64,000 nt of DNA, from positions 1,054,001 to 1,118,000 of the forward strand of contig NZ_JBHUOQ010000001.1 in NCBI RefSeq assembly GCF_042686195.1, written 5' to 3'. Position 1 is the first letter of the stretch. Each line of letters opens with the position of its first letter. Source of the DNA: Corticicoccus populi. Its GTDB lineage: Bacteria; Bacillota; Bacilli; Staphylococcales; Salinicoccaceae. A program made the translations under genes and the position numbers. The notes under the pieces were generated by a model, which did not search any database, was not told where the DNA came from, and worked only from the letters and a program-made list of their open reading frames with translations. Shown in pieces: positions 17,595-25,844 of this stretch.

Positions 17595-18851
17595 CTACTC
17601 ATCTTTTTTAGTTAAAAACACACTTAGAAAAACCACTACCATGTAGAAAAATTTAAAGCGGTGCCGAATGGCTGTTCCGGCATTTGAAATACCCAGCCCG
17701 AATACAATCCATCCTGCTGCGATTGAAATCATTATTATAAACAGTAAAGGGTGCTTTCGAATCAACGGAAAATGTCTGACGCCAACTGCTAGAACCGACA
17801 GATAAAACACACCATCCAGGAAGAAACTTAAAATATCATTTAAATTTCTAAAACTCCACGGCATTGGCGACCCTATGAAATAAATCACCTTAACCGGCGT
17901 AAACAAAATCAACTGGAACATATTATTAATATTGATGTTGGTTAAATATGCCGCTTCCCCTCTTGTAGAAGTGAACGCCTCATACAAATTGTCATTCTGA
18001 TTGAGTGACTGGCTGAATTTATTAAACAGCGGCCAATTTTCGATCACTTCCGGAAAAGTGAGTATATATATGAAGAAACCGGTAAATAATACAAACGGAA
18101 TCACTGATCTTAACGATACATTGAAGCGGTGGTATGTACGGTCATAGAATATGAATGCATATACATAACCAATCACTGCCCCGATAACCGCCGAATGAAA
18201 GAGTGCAGCAACAACTAGAAACAGTACGCTGACTACTGCATGAATCCCCTTTGAACCTTTAAACCACGATATAAAAAAGTAAAGTGACAGTACAACAAAC
18301 AATGAAATCAGCGACTCTCTCAGCAGAATACTTGAGAAAATAAGTGAGTGTGGAAAAAATGCCATCAATGCAACACATATCATCTGTACTCTTACCGGTA
18401 TTTCAAGTTTTTTGAAAATCTCAATCATAAGCAGAATTGCTGTCATTGCAAAAATAATATTTAAAAACTGGGCAAATATACGGTCATCTCCGTAAATATT
18501 AAATATGACACCTAAAAATTTAGAATAAATTCCACCGTAAACTTCCGACTGAAGCAGATATAAATTTTCACCGATCAGCTGTCCCGTTTTATAAAAATTT
18601 TCTGTGTCATCACCGGTATGCGGCAGTGCATATAGATTAAAAACGTCTATAAAAAGAAACAGCAGCCTGACTAAAAAACTGGTAAACAGAATCAGAAAAA
18701 AACGGGTATAGTTTTTCATTAATGTGAACATAAAGAATAATGACACTGACATGATAAAGCCGGCTGTGATGTAGAGCGTCGAGTCCATCAAAATATTAAA
18801 GATATAACTGATACTTAATATCAAAATTAAAGTCACCCAGATGATGAACAT
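17595..18851 (-). CDS. Capsule polymerase candidate (Wzy/EpsG-like membrane protein)
   Basis: 418 residues from the ATG at 18851, which follows GAGGAGG and sits two bases before the upstream stop; an earlier in-frame start would overlap that gene by 42 bases and lacks a ribosome site. About 11-12 hydrophobic segments with a large loop around residues 255-310, which is the plan of Wzy-type repeat-unit polymerases. No strong sequence motif is visible, as is usual for the family. Its place between the flippase and the precursor enzymes supports the role. Confidence 0.7.
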   Translation of the reverse strand: MFIIWVTLILILSISYIFNILMDSTLYITAGFIMSVSLFFMFTLMKNYTRFFLILFTSFLVRLLFLFIDVFNLYALPHTGDDTENFYKTGQLIGENLYLLQSEVYGGIYSKFLGVIFNIYGDDRIFAQFLNIIFAMTAILLMIEIFKKLEIPVRVQMICVALMAFFPHSLIFSSILLRESLISLFVVLSLYFFISWFKGSKGIHAVVSVLFLVVAALFHSAVIGAVIGYVYAFIFYDRTYHRFNVSLRSVIPFVLFTGFFIYILTFPEVIENWPLFNKFSQSLNQNDNLYEAFTSTRGEAAYLTNININNMFQLILFTPVKVIYFIGSPMPWSFRNLNDILSFFLDGVFYLSVLAVGVRHFPLIRKHPLLFIIMISIAAGWIVFGLGISNAGTAIRHRFKFFYMVVVFLSVFLTKKDE

Positions 18852-18852
18852 C

Positions 18853-20064
18853 TCATCCCTCCTCAAACCGTTCTTTATTGTAATAAACGACCGCAATCAA
18901 TTGAGCCAAAAGGTGCAGAACCTGAGTAATGAGCGCTGCCAGGAGTGCACCGGTAATACCGTACGGTATTACTAAAATGAAGGACAGCACTACAATCAGG
19001 ACAAAAGTCACACCCTGCATCATCACCTGGATTTTATATTGATTCAAAATACTCATAATCATCTCAAGCACTTTACTGTAAACCTGAAAACAGAGTAACA
19101 TCCCGAGCAGTATCATTTCAGTATTAAATTCAAGAAAAACGTCACTGTAAATGAATGCAAAAATTTGAGTCCCGTACGTGATTAAAACAAGTTCACCGAG
19201 AATGATAAGGACTGTTAAAATCAGGAACAGTTTCACCAGATACACATTAAACTTCCTGTGATTTTCTTTTCTGTAATTTACCAGTTTAGATACCACTGCC
19301 TGATTAATTGCGATAATAATATTACTGGTCAGTGTTGCCGCATACATCAACGTGCCGTATATACCGAGTTCCACCATTGAAAAATAATGTTCAATCAGAA
19401 ACCGCGGTACATTTGTCATAAGCGACGACAGAACTTCAACCAGTGTCAGGCCGATGCCGAGAATAAAAATATTCTTGAACTGTTTTATGCTGATTGAAAA
19501 TCTATCCTTATGATTCACTGTTGTATAACGGCCGGTATAAAAAAGATACACTAAAAATTGTGAGAAAAATAAGCTCATCACTGCTGCCATCAGAGATTCA
19601 AATATGATCACTGCAGCAACAAACATCACCGTTGTGACAATACTTTTATAAATTTTGGATTGTGCCAGAAACTTAATATGCCCAAGCGCAATATTTTCTG
19701 TATACACAAATTCTTCTTTTGTTTCGTAATACTTAAAGATGATAAAAATCATTAAACATAACTTTTCATAAACTGTGAGACCAAGCGCCAGTGTTACGAT
19801 GACCCCCGCACCAATAAAAGCAATATTCATGACATTTCTATAGTAGAAAAATATTTGAAAGCTGTAATTCAGTTTTTCCTGGGTCGGTACCAATATGGAT
19901 AAAGAAAAACGGGCCAGTAAAACGAGCGGTCCCATTACAGCCAGAAAATAAGTGAATACACCGACTTCGTAAAGCCCCAGAACACGGGTGATCAAAATCA
20001 CCTGAAGCCACTGACACAGTGCAATCATTAGTGTGCCGACAATATTGAGTACACTATGTCGCAT
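18853..20064 (-). CDS. Oligosaccharide flippase (Wzx-type)
   Basis: 403 residues from ATG 20064 (an alternative ATG at 20094 would overlap the upstream gene by 41 bases; neither has a strong ribosome site). About 12 TM segments, with an N-terminus (RHSVLNIVGTLMIALCQWL...VGVFTYFLAV) typical of the MVF/polysaccharide exporter superfamily. It would flip the undecaprenyl-linked repeat unit across the membrane. It overlaps the upstream dehydratase gene by 11 bases, so it is probably coupled. Confidence 0.85.
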   Translation of the reverse strand: MRHSVLNIVGTLMIALCQWLQVILITRVLGLYEVGVFTYFLAVMGPLVLLARFSLSILVPTQEKLNYSFQIFFYYRNVMNIAFIGAGVIVTLALGLTVYEKLCLMIFIIFKYYETKEEFVYTENIALGHIKFLAQSKIYKSIVTTVMFVAAVIIFESLMAAVMSLFFSQFLVYLFYTGRYTTVNHKDRFSISIKQFKNIFILGIGLTLVEVLSSLMTNVPRFLIEHYFSMVELGIYGTLMYAATLTSNIIIAINQAVVSKLVNYRKENHRKFNVYLVKLFLILTVLIILGELVLITYGTQIFAFIYSDVFLEFNTEMILLGMLLCFQVYSKVLEMIMSILNQYKIQVMMQGVTFVLIVVLSFILVIPYGITGALLAALITQVLHLLAQLIAVVYYNKERFEEG

Positions 20065-21877
20065 GGTTCTGTCCGATAAATTCAAGCACTTCATGTTTGA
20101 CTTCTTTATTGTCGGCAGCTAAAAATTCTGTAATTTTCTCTTCGATTTGAGCCAGTGATGATTCTGATACTTTGCCCCGGTAAATTTTATCGAAAACCTG
20201 TTCAGGATGAATCTCCGATTCATCAAGCAGTTCTTCATATAATTTTTCACCCGGTCGTAATCCGATGAAATCAATCCCGATTTCATCTTCTGTAAAACCG
20301 CTTAACCGGATCATATTTTTAGCGAGATCTACAATTTTTACAGGCTGTCCCATATCAAGGACGAATATTTCTCCTCCCTCACTGAGTGCACCCGACTGAA
20401 TCACCAGCCTTGAAGCTTCCGGAATCGTCATAAAATACCGGGTCATTCTCGGGTCTGTCACTGTTACAGGTCCGCCTGTTTCAATCTGCTTTCTGAACTT
20501 CGGAATCACAGATCCCCTGCTGCCGAGTACATTTCCAAAACGCACGGCAGTCAGTGTTGTCCCTGAGCATTTTCTGTTTAATGCCTGAATAATCATCTCT
20601 GCAACACGCTTCGTCCCGCCCATAATATTCGGCGGATTCACTGCCTTGTCTGTTGAAATCATCACAAATTTCTTTGCTTTATAGTGACAGGCCGCTTCAG
20701 CGATATTTTTTGTACCGACAATATTATTTTTTACAGCCTCTTTCGGATTATGTTCCATCATCGGCACATGTTTATGGGCTGCTGCGTGATAAATGATATC
20801 CGGCCGGTAACGATCAAACACTTCAAACACCCGGGCTCTGTCCTGGACATCCGCTATCACCGGTGTGTATTTGATATTATTTTTTAATACACTGACTTCT
20901 TCCAGGATGTTATAAATACTGTTTTCACCGCGACCGAGGAGTATCACCCGTGACGGCTGAAACTTACTGATCTGCCGTACTATTTCGGAACCAATACTGC
21001 CGCCCGCCCCGCTTACTAATATCGTTCTGTTCATTACCTGCTCCTCAATCTCATCACAGTCAAGAACAACAGGTTCACGGCCGAGTAAATCTTCGACCTC
21101 TACTTTTTTCAGGAGGTTGACTTCAATTCGTCCCGATAATACACCGTTAATACTCGGGAGAATCATCACTTCTACACCTTCATGGATGCACATATCATGT
21201 ATTTCATTCAATGCTTTTTTATTTAATGAAGGAATTGCGATGACAATTTTTTTAATTCCGTACTTTTTAATCAGGCGCTCTATATCATGTCGGTTGCCTT
21301 CTACTTTAATTCTGCCGGTCATCTCAAGACCCATTTTGTGTGGGTCATCATCAACGGCAACTACCGGATTCATACCCATAGAAGGCGCTTCCAAAATTTG
21401 ATTGACAAGTACTGATCCCGCCTTTCCCATACCGACAATCAATGTTCGTGTCAACGCTCTGTTTTTCTTGCCGTTACCATTCATCTGAAACATGAGGATA
21501 CGCCATGACAGCCTTGACAGACAGGTTAATATCATATGCATCATCCATGTAATAATCATCAGTCTGAGCAGATTGACATCAAATAAAAACAAAGTCACGA
21601 TATACGTCAAGAGTACCGATGATGATACTGCCTGAAGGATAGATATAAATTCTCTGATACTCGCATACTGCCATGCACGGTGGTATAAATTAAACACGTA
21701 TGCAAATAAATGGTGGCTGACCAGTAAAATAATTGACGTAATCATTAAAACTGACAGCGATTGTTCGTAAAAATAGGGCGTTAATATGAAATAACCTACG
21801 TAAACAGAGAAGGCGGCGACAAGCGAATCCACACACAGGAATAATAAGTATCTTTCTTTTACGCCCATATCGTTCAT
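20054..21877 (-). CDS. capD: UDP-GlcNAc 4,6-dehydratase, long membrane form (CapD/PglF)
   Basis: 607 residues. Four N-terminal TM segments (residues 10-120), a first Rossmann-like CoA/NAD-binding region (TLIVGMGKAGSVL, about residue 147), then the SDR catalytic domain with VSGAGGSIGSEIVRQI (about 290), YHAAAHKHVPMME and ISTDKAVNPPNIMGGTKR. A methionine in ISTDKA-type active sites marks the dehydratase class. It converts UDP-GlcNAc to UDP-4-keto-6-deoxy sugar, the entry to the amino-sugar branch. ATG directly follows the stop of the CapC gene. Confidence 0.93.
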   Translation of the reverse strand: MNDMGVKERYLLFLCVDSLVAAFSVYVGYFILTPYFYEQSLSVLMITSIILLVSHHLFAYVFNLYHRAWQYASIREFISILQAVSSSVLLTYIVTLFLFDVNLLRLMIITWMMHMILTCLSRLSWRILMFQMNGNGKKNRALTRTLIVGMGKAGSVLVNQILEAPSMGMNPVVAVDDDPHKMGLEMTGRIKVEGNRHDIERLIKKYGIKKIVIAIPSLNKKALNEIHDMCIHEGVEVMILPSINGVLSGRIEVNLLKKVEVEDLLGREPVVLDCDEIEEQVMNRTILVSGAGGSIGSEIVRQISKFQPSRVILLGRGENSIYNILEEVSVLKNNIKYTPVIADVQDRARVFEVFDRYRPDIIYHAAAHKHVPMMEHNPKEAVKNNIVGTKNIAEAACHYKAKKFVMISTDKAVNPPNIMGGTKRVAEMIIQALNRKCSGTTLTAVRFGNVLGSRGSVIPKFRKQIETGGPVTVTDPRMTRYFMTIPEASRLVIQSGALSEGGEIFVLDMGQPVKIVDLAKNMIRLSGFTEDEIGIDFIGLRPGEKLYEELLDESEIHPEQVFDKIYRGKVSESSLAQIEEKITEFLAADNKEVKHEVLEFIGQNHAT

Positions 21878-22666
21878 CTACTTTCCTTTAAAATAGCGAA
21901 GAAAATTCTTTCTGCTTTTTTCATTACTTATCTCTATCCTCGGTGCTTTAATCAGTATCTCTTCATCTTTTAATACTGAAACTGCATTCTTCTGCAGTTC
22001 TTGTGCATAATCCATACCCAGTATTTTTTCTATTTCCATATACGCTTCAGCGAGCATAAACGGTCTTGATTCACGATGATGTGCGTCACTGGCGACAAAA
22101 TGAACCAGATTGTCCTTCATCATTTTAAATACTGCATTTTTCAAATGCTTTCCTTCTTTTCCGCAGACAGTACCTGCTGTAATTTGTATCAGCACCCCTT
22201 TTTTCACTAAACGATAAAGCAGTTCTTTCTTCTCAATAAATGAAAGATAGCGTTCAGGATGTGCAATGATTGGAATATAACCTTCCATCTGTAAGTCGAA
22301 CATGACATTCTCTAAATAGTTGGGAAGATCTGCATTTGATAATTCAATCAATAAATACCTGGATTCATTCAGTGTCAGTATGTGACGCTGTTTCAAATCT
22401 TCTATCAGCTCCGGGCTCATCCTCACCTCATGACCGGGATAAATTTTAATGTCCAACTGCTCACGCCTGATGACATCCCTTAGATGACTGATTTTTTCTA
22501 GAACCATCTCTGCCGGTGTCATAAATATGTGTTCATCATAATGCGGTGTAATAATTACGTCGGTAATCCCCTGCCCAGCCGCCTGTTTTAATAAATCAAC
22601 TGCTTCAACTGTACTTCCCGGCCCGTCATCAACATTCACCAATAAATGGTTGTGGATATCAATCAT
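21878..22666 (-). CDS. capC: CapC/CpsB-family tyrosine phosphatase
   Basis: 262 residues, PHP-fold manganese phosphatase: DIHNHLLVNVDDGPGS at the N-terminus, TPHYDEH, PGHEVRM, IAHPERYL and ASDAHHRESRP. It removes phosphate from the tyrosine tail of the CapB kinase and so controls chain length and output. It lies third in the operon directly after capB with GAGGAGG as ribosome site. Compared with the copy at 8437 it has a basic C-terminal extension of about 25 residues. Confidence 0.94.
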   Translation of the reverse strand: MIDIHNHLLVNVDDGPGSTVEAVDLLKQAAGQGITDVIITPHYDEHIFMTPAEMVLEKISHLRDVIRREQLDIKIYPGHEVRMSPELIEDLKQRHILTLNESRYLLIELSNADLPNYLENVMFDLQMEGYIPIIAHPERYLSFIEKKELLYRLVKKGVLIQITAGTVCGKEGKHLKNAVFKMMKDNLVHFVASDAHHRESRPFMLAEAYMEIEKILGMDYAQELQKNAVSVLKDEEILIKAPRIEISNEKSRKNFLRYFKGK

Positions 22667-22668
22667 TT

Positions 22669-23376
22669 CTAACCTCCTCTGCCGTAGTGATAATAACTGT
22701 TGTCACTCTGTATATTTTTCTTATTATTTAAAACAACACCAAATATATTCTCATTTCCTTTCTCTATCAGCTGCTTTGCTTCCTGCAGTGTTTTCCAGTC
22801 ATTCTCTTCAACATTAGTAACGATGACTGAGCCGTCAACAAGCTTACTCAACACCTGTGCATCAATGACAGGTACAATGGGCGGGGAATCAATTAGAATA
22901 ATGTCATAGCGGGTTTTCAATTCTTCAATCAGAACAGTCATTTTCTTTTTTGACAGAAGTTCTGAAGGGTTCGGCGGAATCGGCCCTGAAGTGATGATGT
23001 CCAATGATTTTACACTTGTCTCTTTTACTATCTCATTGACATCAACATCATTAACGAGTGCCGTTGACAGACCACTTTGATTCGCGACTTCAAATGTGTA
23101 ATGACCCGTCGGCCGCCTGAGATCCGCATCAATAATCAATGTTTTTTTTCCTGTTTTTGCGAAAACCACCGCAACATTAGCGACCGTTGTTGATTTCCCG
23201 GCACTCGGCATATCAGAAGTGAAAAGAACAGACAAACATTCCCCCGCATCATGCGAAAATAAAATATTCGTCCGAATCGCCCGGTACTGCTCACTGATAG
23301 ACGAATGCGGCTCTCTTAAAACAATCAACCCCCTTGAGTCCGGGACATAGTTAAAGTTTTTCTTTTTATTTTTCAT
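22669..23376 (-). CDS. capB: CapB/CpsD-family tyrosine kinase
   Basis: 235 residues, cytoplasmic BY-kinase domain: Walker A at residues 54-63 (SDMPSAGKST), Walker A-prime at 77-89 (KKTLIIDADLRRP), Walker B IILIDSPP, and a C-terminal tyrosine cluster SYYHYGRGG as autophosphorylation site. It works with the membrane partner encoded just upstream (CapA) to regulate polymerisation. The tail is short, with three tyrosines. Confidence 0.94.
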   Translation of the reverse strand: MKNKKKNFNYVPDSRGLIVLREPHSSISEQYRAIRTNILFSHDAGECLSVLFTSDMPSAGKSTTVANVAVVFAKTGKKTLIIDADLRRPTGHYTFEVANQSGLSTALVNDVDVNEIVKETSVKSLDIITSGPIPPNPSELLSKKKMTVLIEELKTRYDIILIDSPPIVPVIDAQVLSKLVDGSVIVTNVEENDWKTLQEAKQLIEKGNENIFGVVLNNKKNIQSDNSYYHYGRGG

Positions 23377-23388
23377 ATATCCAACACC

Positions 23389-24063
23389 CTACTTATCAAA
23401 TTTGGCAATCGAACCCAGCACCGGCAGATCAAGATGTCTGCGAACATCTTCTTCATTACGGACTTTAGTGTCAAATACAGCTCTTAAAAAGGCAATCACC
23501 ACCGCAATCACACCACCGGCCATTCCGCCGGCCGCAACATTTAATAATGTGTTTGGAAAAATTGGTGCAGGGTCTGTCTCGAGACGTGCAGGTGAAATAA
23601 TAGTTACGTTATCAACATTCATAATTTCCAGAACTTTTTGATGGAATACATTTGATACTTCATTGGAAATGTCCGCCGCTGTTTCCGGCCTGTCATCCAC
23701 TGCAGTGACATTCAGTACCTGTGAATTATCCGCCTGCGATACAGTCAGCTGTACTGCCAGTTCATCGGATGTGATTCCAAGATTCATCTGTTCTATCACA
23801 TCATCCAGTACAAGCGGGCTTAAAATAATATCCCTGTAAGTGTTAATCAACTGAAGACTGGTTTCAATACTTTGGTTGTTAATCGGTGTATTCGTTTCCG
23901 ATTCACTGATTAATATCTGCGTATTTGCTTCATATTTCGGTGTGATTAAAAAAAATGTGATCAAAAAAGCGGCAAGCATAAACCCGGCAGTCATCAATAA
24001 AATTAATGCTGAATAGCGTTTCAAAATATTGATGATTTCTTCAAATGACATATTATTTACCAT
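23389..24063 (-). CDS. capA: CapA/Wzz-family chain-length determinant and kinase activator
   Basis: 224 residues with two TM segments (about 18-40 and 175-195) flanking an extracellular Wzz domain, and a short cytoplasmic tail that activates the CapB kinase. The N-terminal MSFEEIINILKRY and the Pro-rich DPAPIFPNTLLNVAAG segment before TM2 are typical. First gene of the capsule operon; a second Met at residue 5 is also possible but GGTGG better fits the first ATG. Confidence 0.92.
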   Translation of the reverse strand: MVNNMSFEEIINILKRYSALILLMTAGFMLAAFLITFFLITPKYEANTQILISESETNTPINNQSIETSLQLINTYRDIILSPLVLDDVIEQMNLGITSDELAVQLTVSQADNSQVLNVTAVDDRPETAADISNEVSNVFHQKVLEIMNVDNVTIISPARLETDPAPIFPNTLLNVAAGGMAGGVIAVVIAFLRAVFDTKVRNEEDVRRHLDLPVLGSIAKFDK

Positions 24064-24128
24064 ATATTCACCACCATTTACATTAACTTCTAGTTATTAA
24101 ATTCAATAACTTATACTTATTTGACTAT

Positions 24129-24157
24129 ATTTTATGACAATTTTTAATAATAAGCAA
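24129..24157 (-). promoter_or_regulatory. Promoter of the capsule operon
   Basis: On the minus strand TTGCTT (24152-24157), a 17-bp spacer and TAAAAT (24129-24134) lie about 65 bp before the capA start and downstream of a terminator, so it is the probable start of a leftward transcript of about 15 kb. Confidence 0.6.
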
Positions 24158-24194
24158 GATGATTTATATTAAATTTTAAAAATATTTTGAAATA

Positions 24195-24232
24195 AATAAA
24201 AAACCAGTACAGAGAATTATACTCTACACTGG
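24195..24232 (-). terminator. Terminator between the ligase-like gene and the capsule operon
   Basis: On the minus strand CCAGTGTAGAG / CTCTGTACTGG form an 11-bp stem (two wobbles) with a 7-nt loop, followed by six T. It isolates the operon promoter from the upstream gene. Confidence 0.8.
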
Positions 24233-24354
24233 AATGCTTGATATACATGAGTTTAATAACCTTTAAAAATTATTTCAATTACCGAAACAAATGATTGAAA
24301 ACTTTATTTTTCACAATTTTAATTTTATAAATTGGTAATGACAACCGTACCATA

Positions 24355-25470
24355 TTAAAATTTATACTTTGAAAACACAGTTAAAGAATAAGAGATAAAA
24401 ACGAAAAGTATAATAATAGGTGCACAGTAATCAAATAAGAATAAATAATTATATTCTGTCAGTCCGATCATTATAAATCCCAGCATATAAATGCCTATGA
24501 CCGGCGTTGTATGGACAATAAATCCTATAATCGACGCTGAAAGTATTACAATCATAAATAAGACAGTGGTTATGATGCCATATCTTCCAAGTGTGTCAAT
24601 GAATATGTTGTGTGCATGAGGCAGCATTGAAAAATCTAAATATGACAACCCGTGACCGAAAAGAGAACTTTCTCTCACTACCTCAAGCCATACATTAAAA
24701 CGTGTCGATGTCAGTTCATTTAAATCTATACCATCTGCAGTAATGCTTTCCACAGTAAAAAACTGATACAACGGTTTTATGAAAATAACTGTGATTGAAA
24801 CAAGTACGGCTGCTGCTGCCGCTAAATACCGTGTTCCTTTTTTTCTGTCAATCACAAAAAGATTAATATAACATAAGTAAATCAGCATAATGACTGCATA
24901 CATAATCAAGGATGTGCGGCTCGTTGTAACCGTTAAAAGCAGTGCACTTGCAGGGAGTAGATATAACAATACCGCACGATTCGTTTTAGGAATCATCATT
25001 AATCCCGCAGTAATTACCAGTACAGCAGTTGCACCGGATTCATTTAAAGTAATTTCCGACAGAAGAAGCCACGGCAGACTGAATAGTGCACCCATGATTA
25101 TAAAAAACAGTAATTGACGCGGTAATTGAAACAACATGACAAATGAAACCATCAGTAAAATGATAATCTCATCAATCAATATATTTTGATTAACAAACAT
25201 ACTGATTATTATGGATAGAACATACAAGCCCCATATACAAAGAAATATATTTTTATGTTTTGAAAAAACGATTTTTGAATGATTCAGCAGATACGCGGTA
25301 ATAATACTTAAAATAATGATAATTAATGGATTCTGACTGGTAACCACTTCTCTGATTCCTGAAAAATCAATCATTATGAGATTCGTTAATGAGAACATGA
25401 CAAAAAACATTAGAGTAAAAATAATTCCTTCATATGATATAAATATTTTAAGTATCTTAGATTCCGGCAT
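24355..25470 (-). CDS. O-antigen ligase/polymerase-like membrane protein
   Basis: 371 residues with about 11 TM segments. The segment RFNVWLEVVRESSLFGHG followed by LPHAHNIFIDTLGRYGI is the Wzy_C (O-antigen ligase) signature with its conserved Arg, Gly and HAHN. Such proteins polymerise or ligate lipid-linked glycans. The start is ATG 25470, preceded by AAAGGAGGG; an upstream TTG only extends through the ribosome site. It is separated from the capsule operon by a terminator, so it is transcribed on its own and could be a second polymerase or act in teichoic acid or capsule attachment. Confidence 0.8.
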   Translation of the reverse strand: MPESKILKIFISYEGIIFTLMFFVMFSLTNLIMIDFSGIREVVTSQNPLIIIILSIITAYLLNHSKIVFSKHKNIFLCIWGLYVLSIIISMFVNQNILIDEIIILLMVSFVMLFQLPRQLLFFIIMGALFSLPWLLLSEITLNESGATAVLVITAGLMMIPKTNRAVLLYLLPASALLLTVTTSRTSLIMYAVIMLIYLCYINLFVIDRKKGTRYLAAAAAVLVSITVIFIKPLYQFFTVESITADGIDLNELTSTRFNVWLEVVRESSLFGHGLSYLDFSMLPHAHNIFIDTLGRYGIITTVLFMIVILSASIIGFIVHTTPVIGIYMLGFIMIGLTEYNYLFLFDYCAPIIILFVFISYSLTVFSKYKF

Positions 25471-25701
25471 TATTATCCCTCCTTTACTTGTTGTCAATTC
25501 TTCGTTATGCTTCCAATAATATAATTATACCCAAATATAAAAATAAAAAAATCACATTTTATGTAAATTGTAACCTTTATTAACTATACTTATTTTTTGT
25601 AAATAAGCAACATTTATTTAAATCATTGATTAATTAAGTATGAGATTGATTCTCTAAAGACCTATATACCATTGATAAAAAATGACAAATATTTAAGTTA
25701 T

Positions 25702-25718
25702 ATTACATTTCTATTACA
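25702..25718 (-). promoter_or_regulatory. WalR (YycF) binding box upstream of the LysM-CHAP gene
   Basis: On the minus strand TGTAAT-AGAAA-TGTAAT exactly matches the WalR direct-repeat consensus (TGTWAH-N5-TGTWAH). It lies 26 bp upstream of the extended -10 element of the hydrolase gene. Known WalKR regulons of Staphylococcus and Bacillus consist largely of LysM/CHAP wall hydrolases. Confidence 0.7.
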
Positions 25719-25741
25719 ATGCAAAAATACACAACAATTTT

Positions 25742-25750
25742 TGTTATGAT
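25742..25750 (+). promoter_or_regulatory. Extended -10 promoter of the LysM-CHAP gene
   Basis: TGT-TATGAT is an extended -10 element with no good -35 box 17 bp upstream, as expected for an activator-dependent promoter. The leader to the ATG is about 90 nt. Confidence 0.5.
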
Positions 25751-25844
25751 ATTCCTTGAGTATAAATAGCACTAGCTACTAATTATAGATGCTAACCAAT
25801 ATTAAGAATTTAAACAAAGGGAAATTTAGGAGGAACACTTAACT

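Noticed and set aside
24064..24354. Small RNA or riboswitch before the capsule operon
   Set aside because: Apart from one terminator and a promoter the region is AT-rich with no conserved structure that I can recognise.
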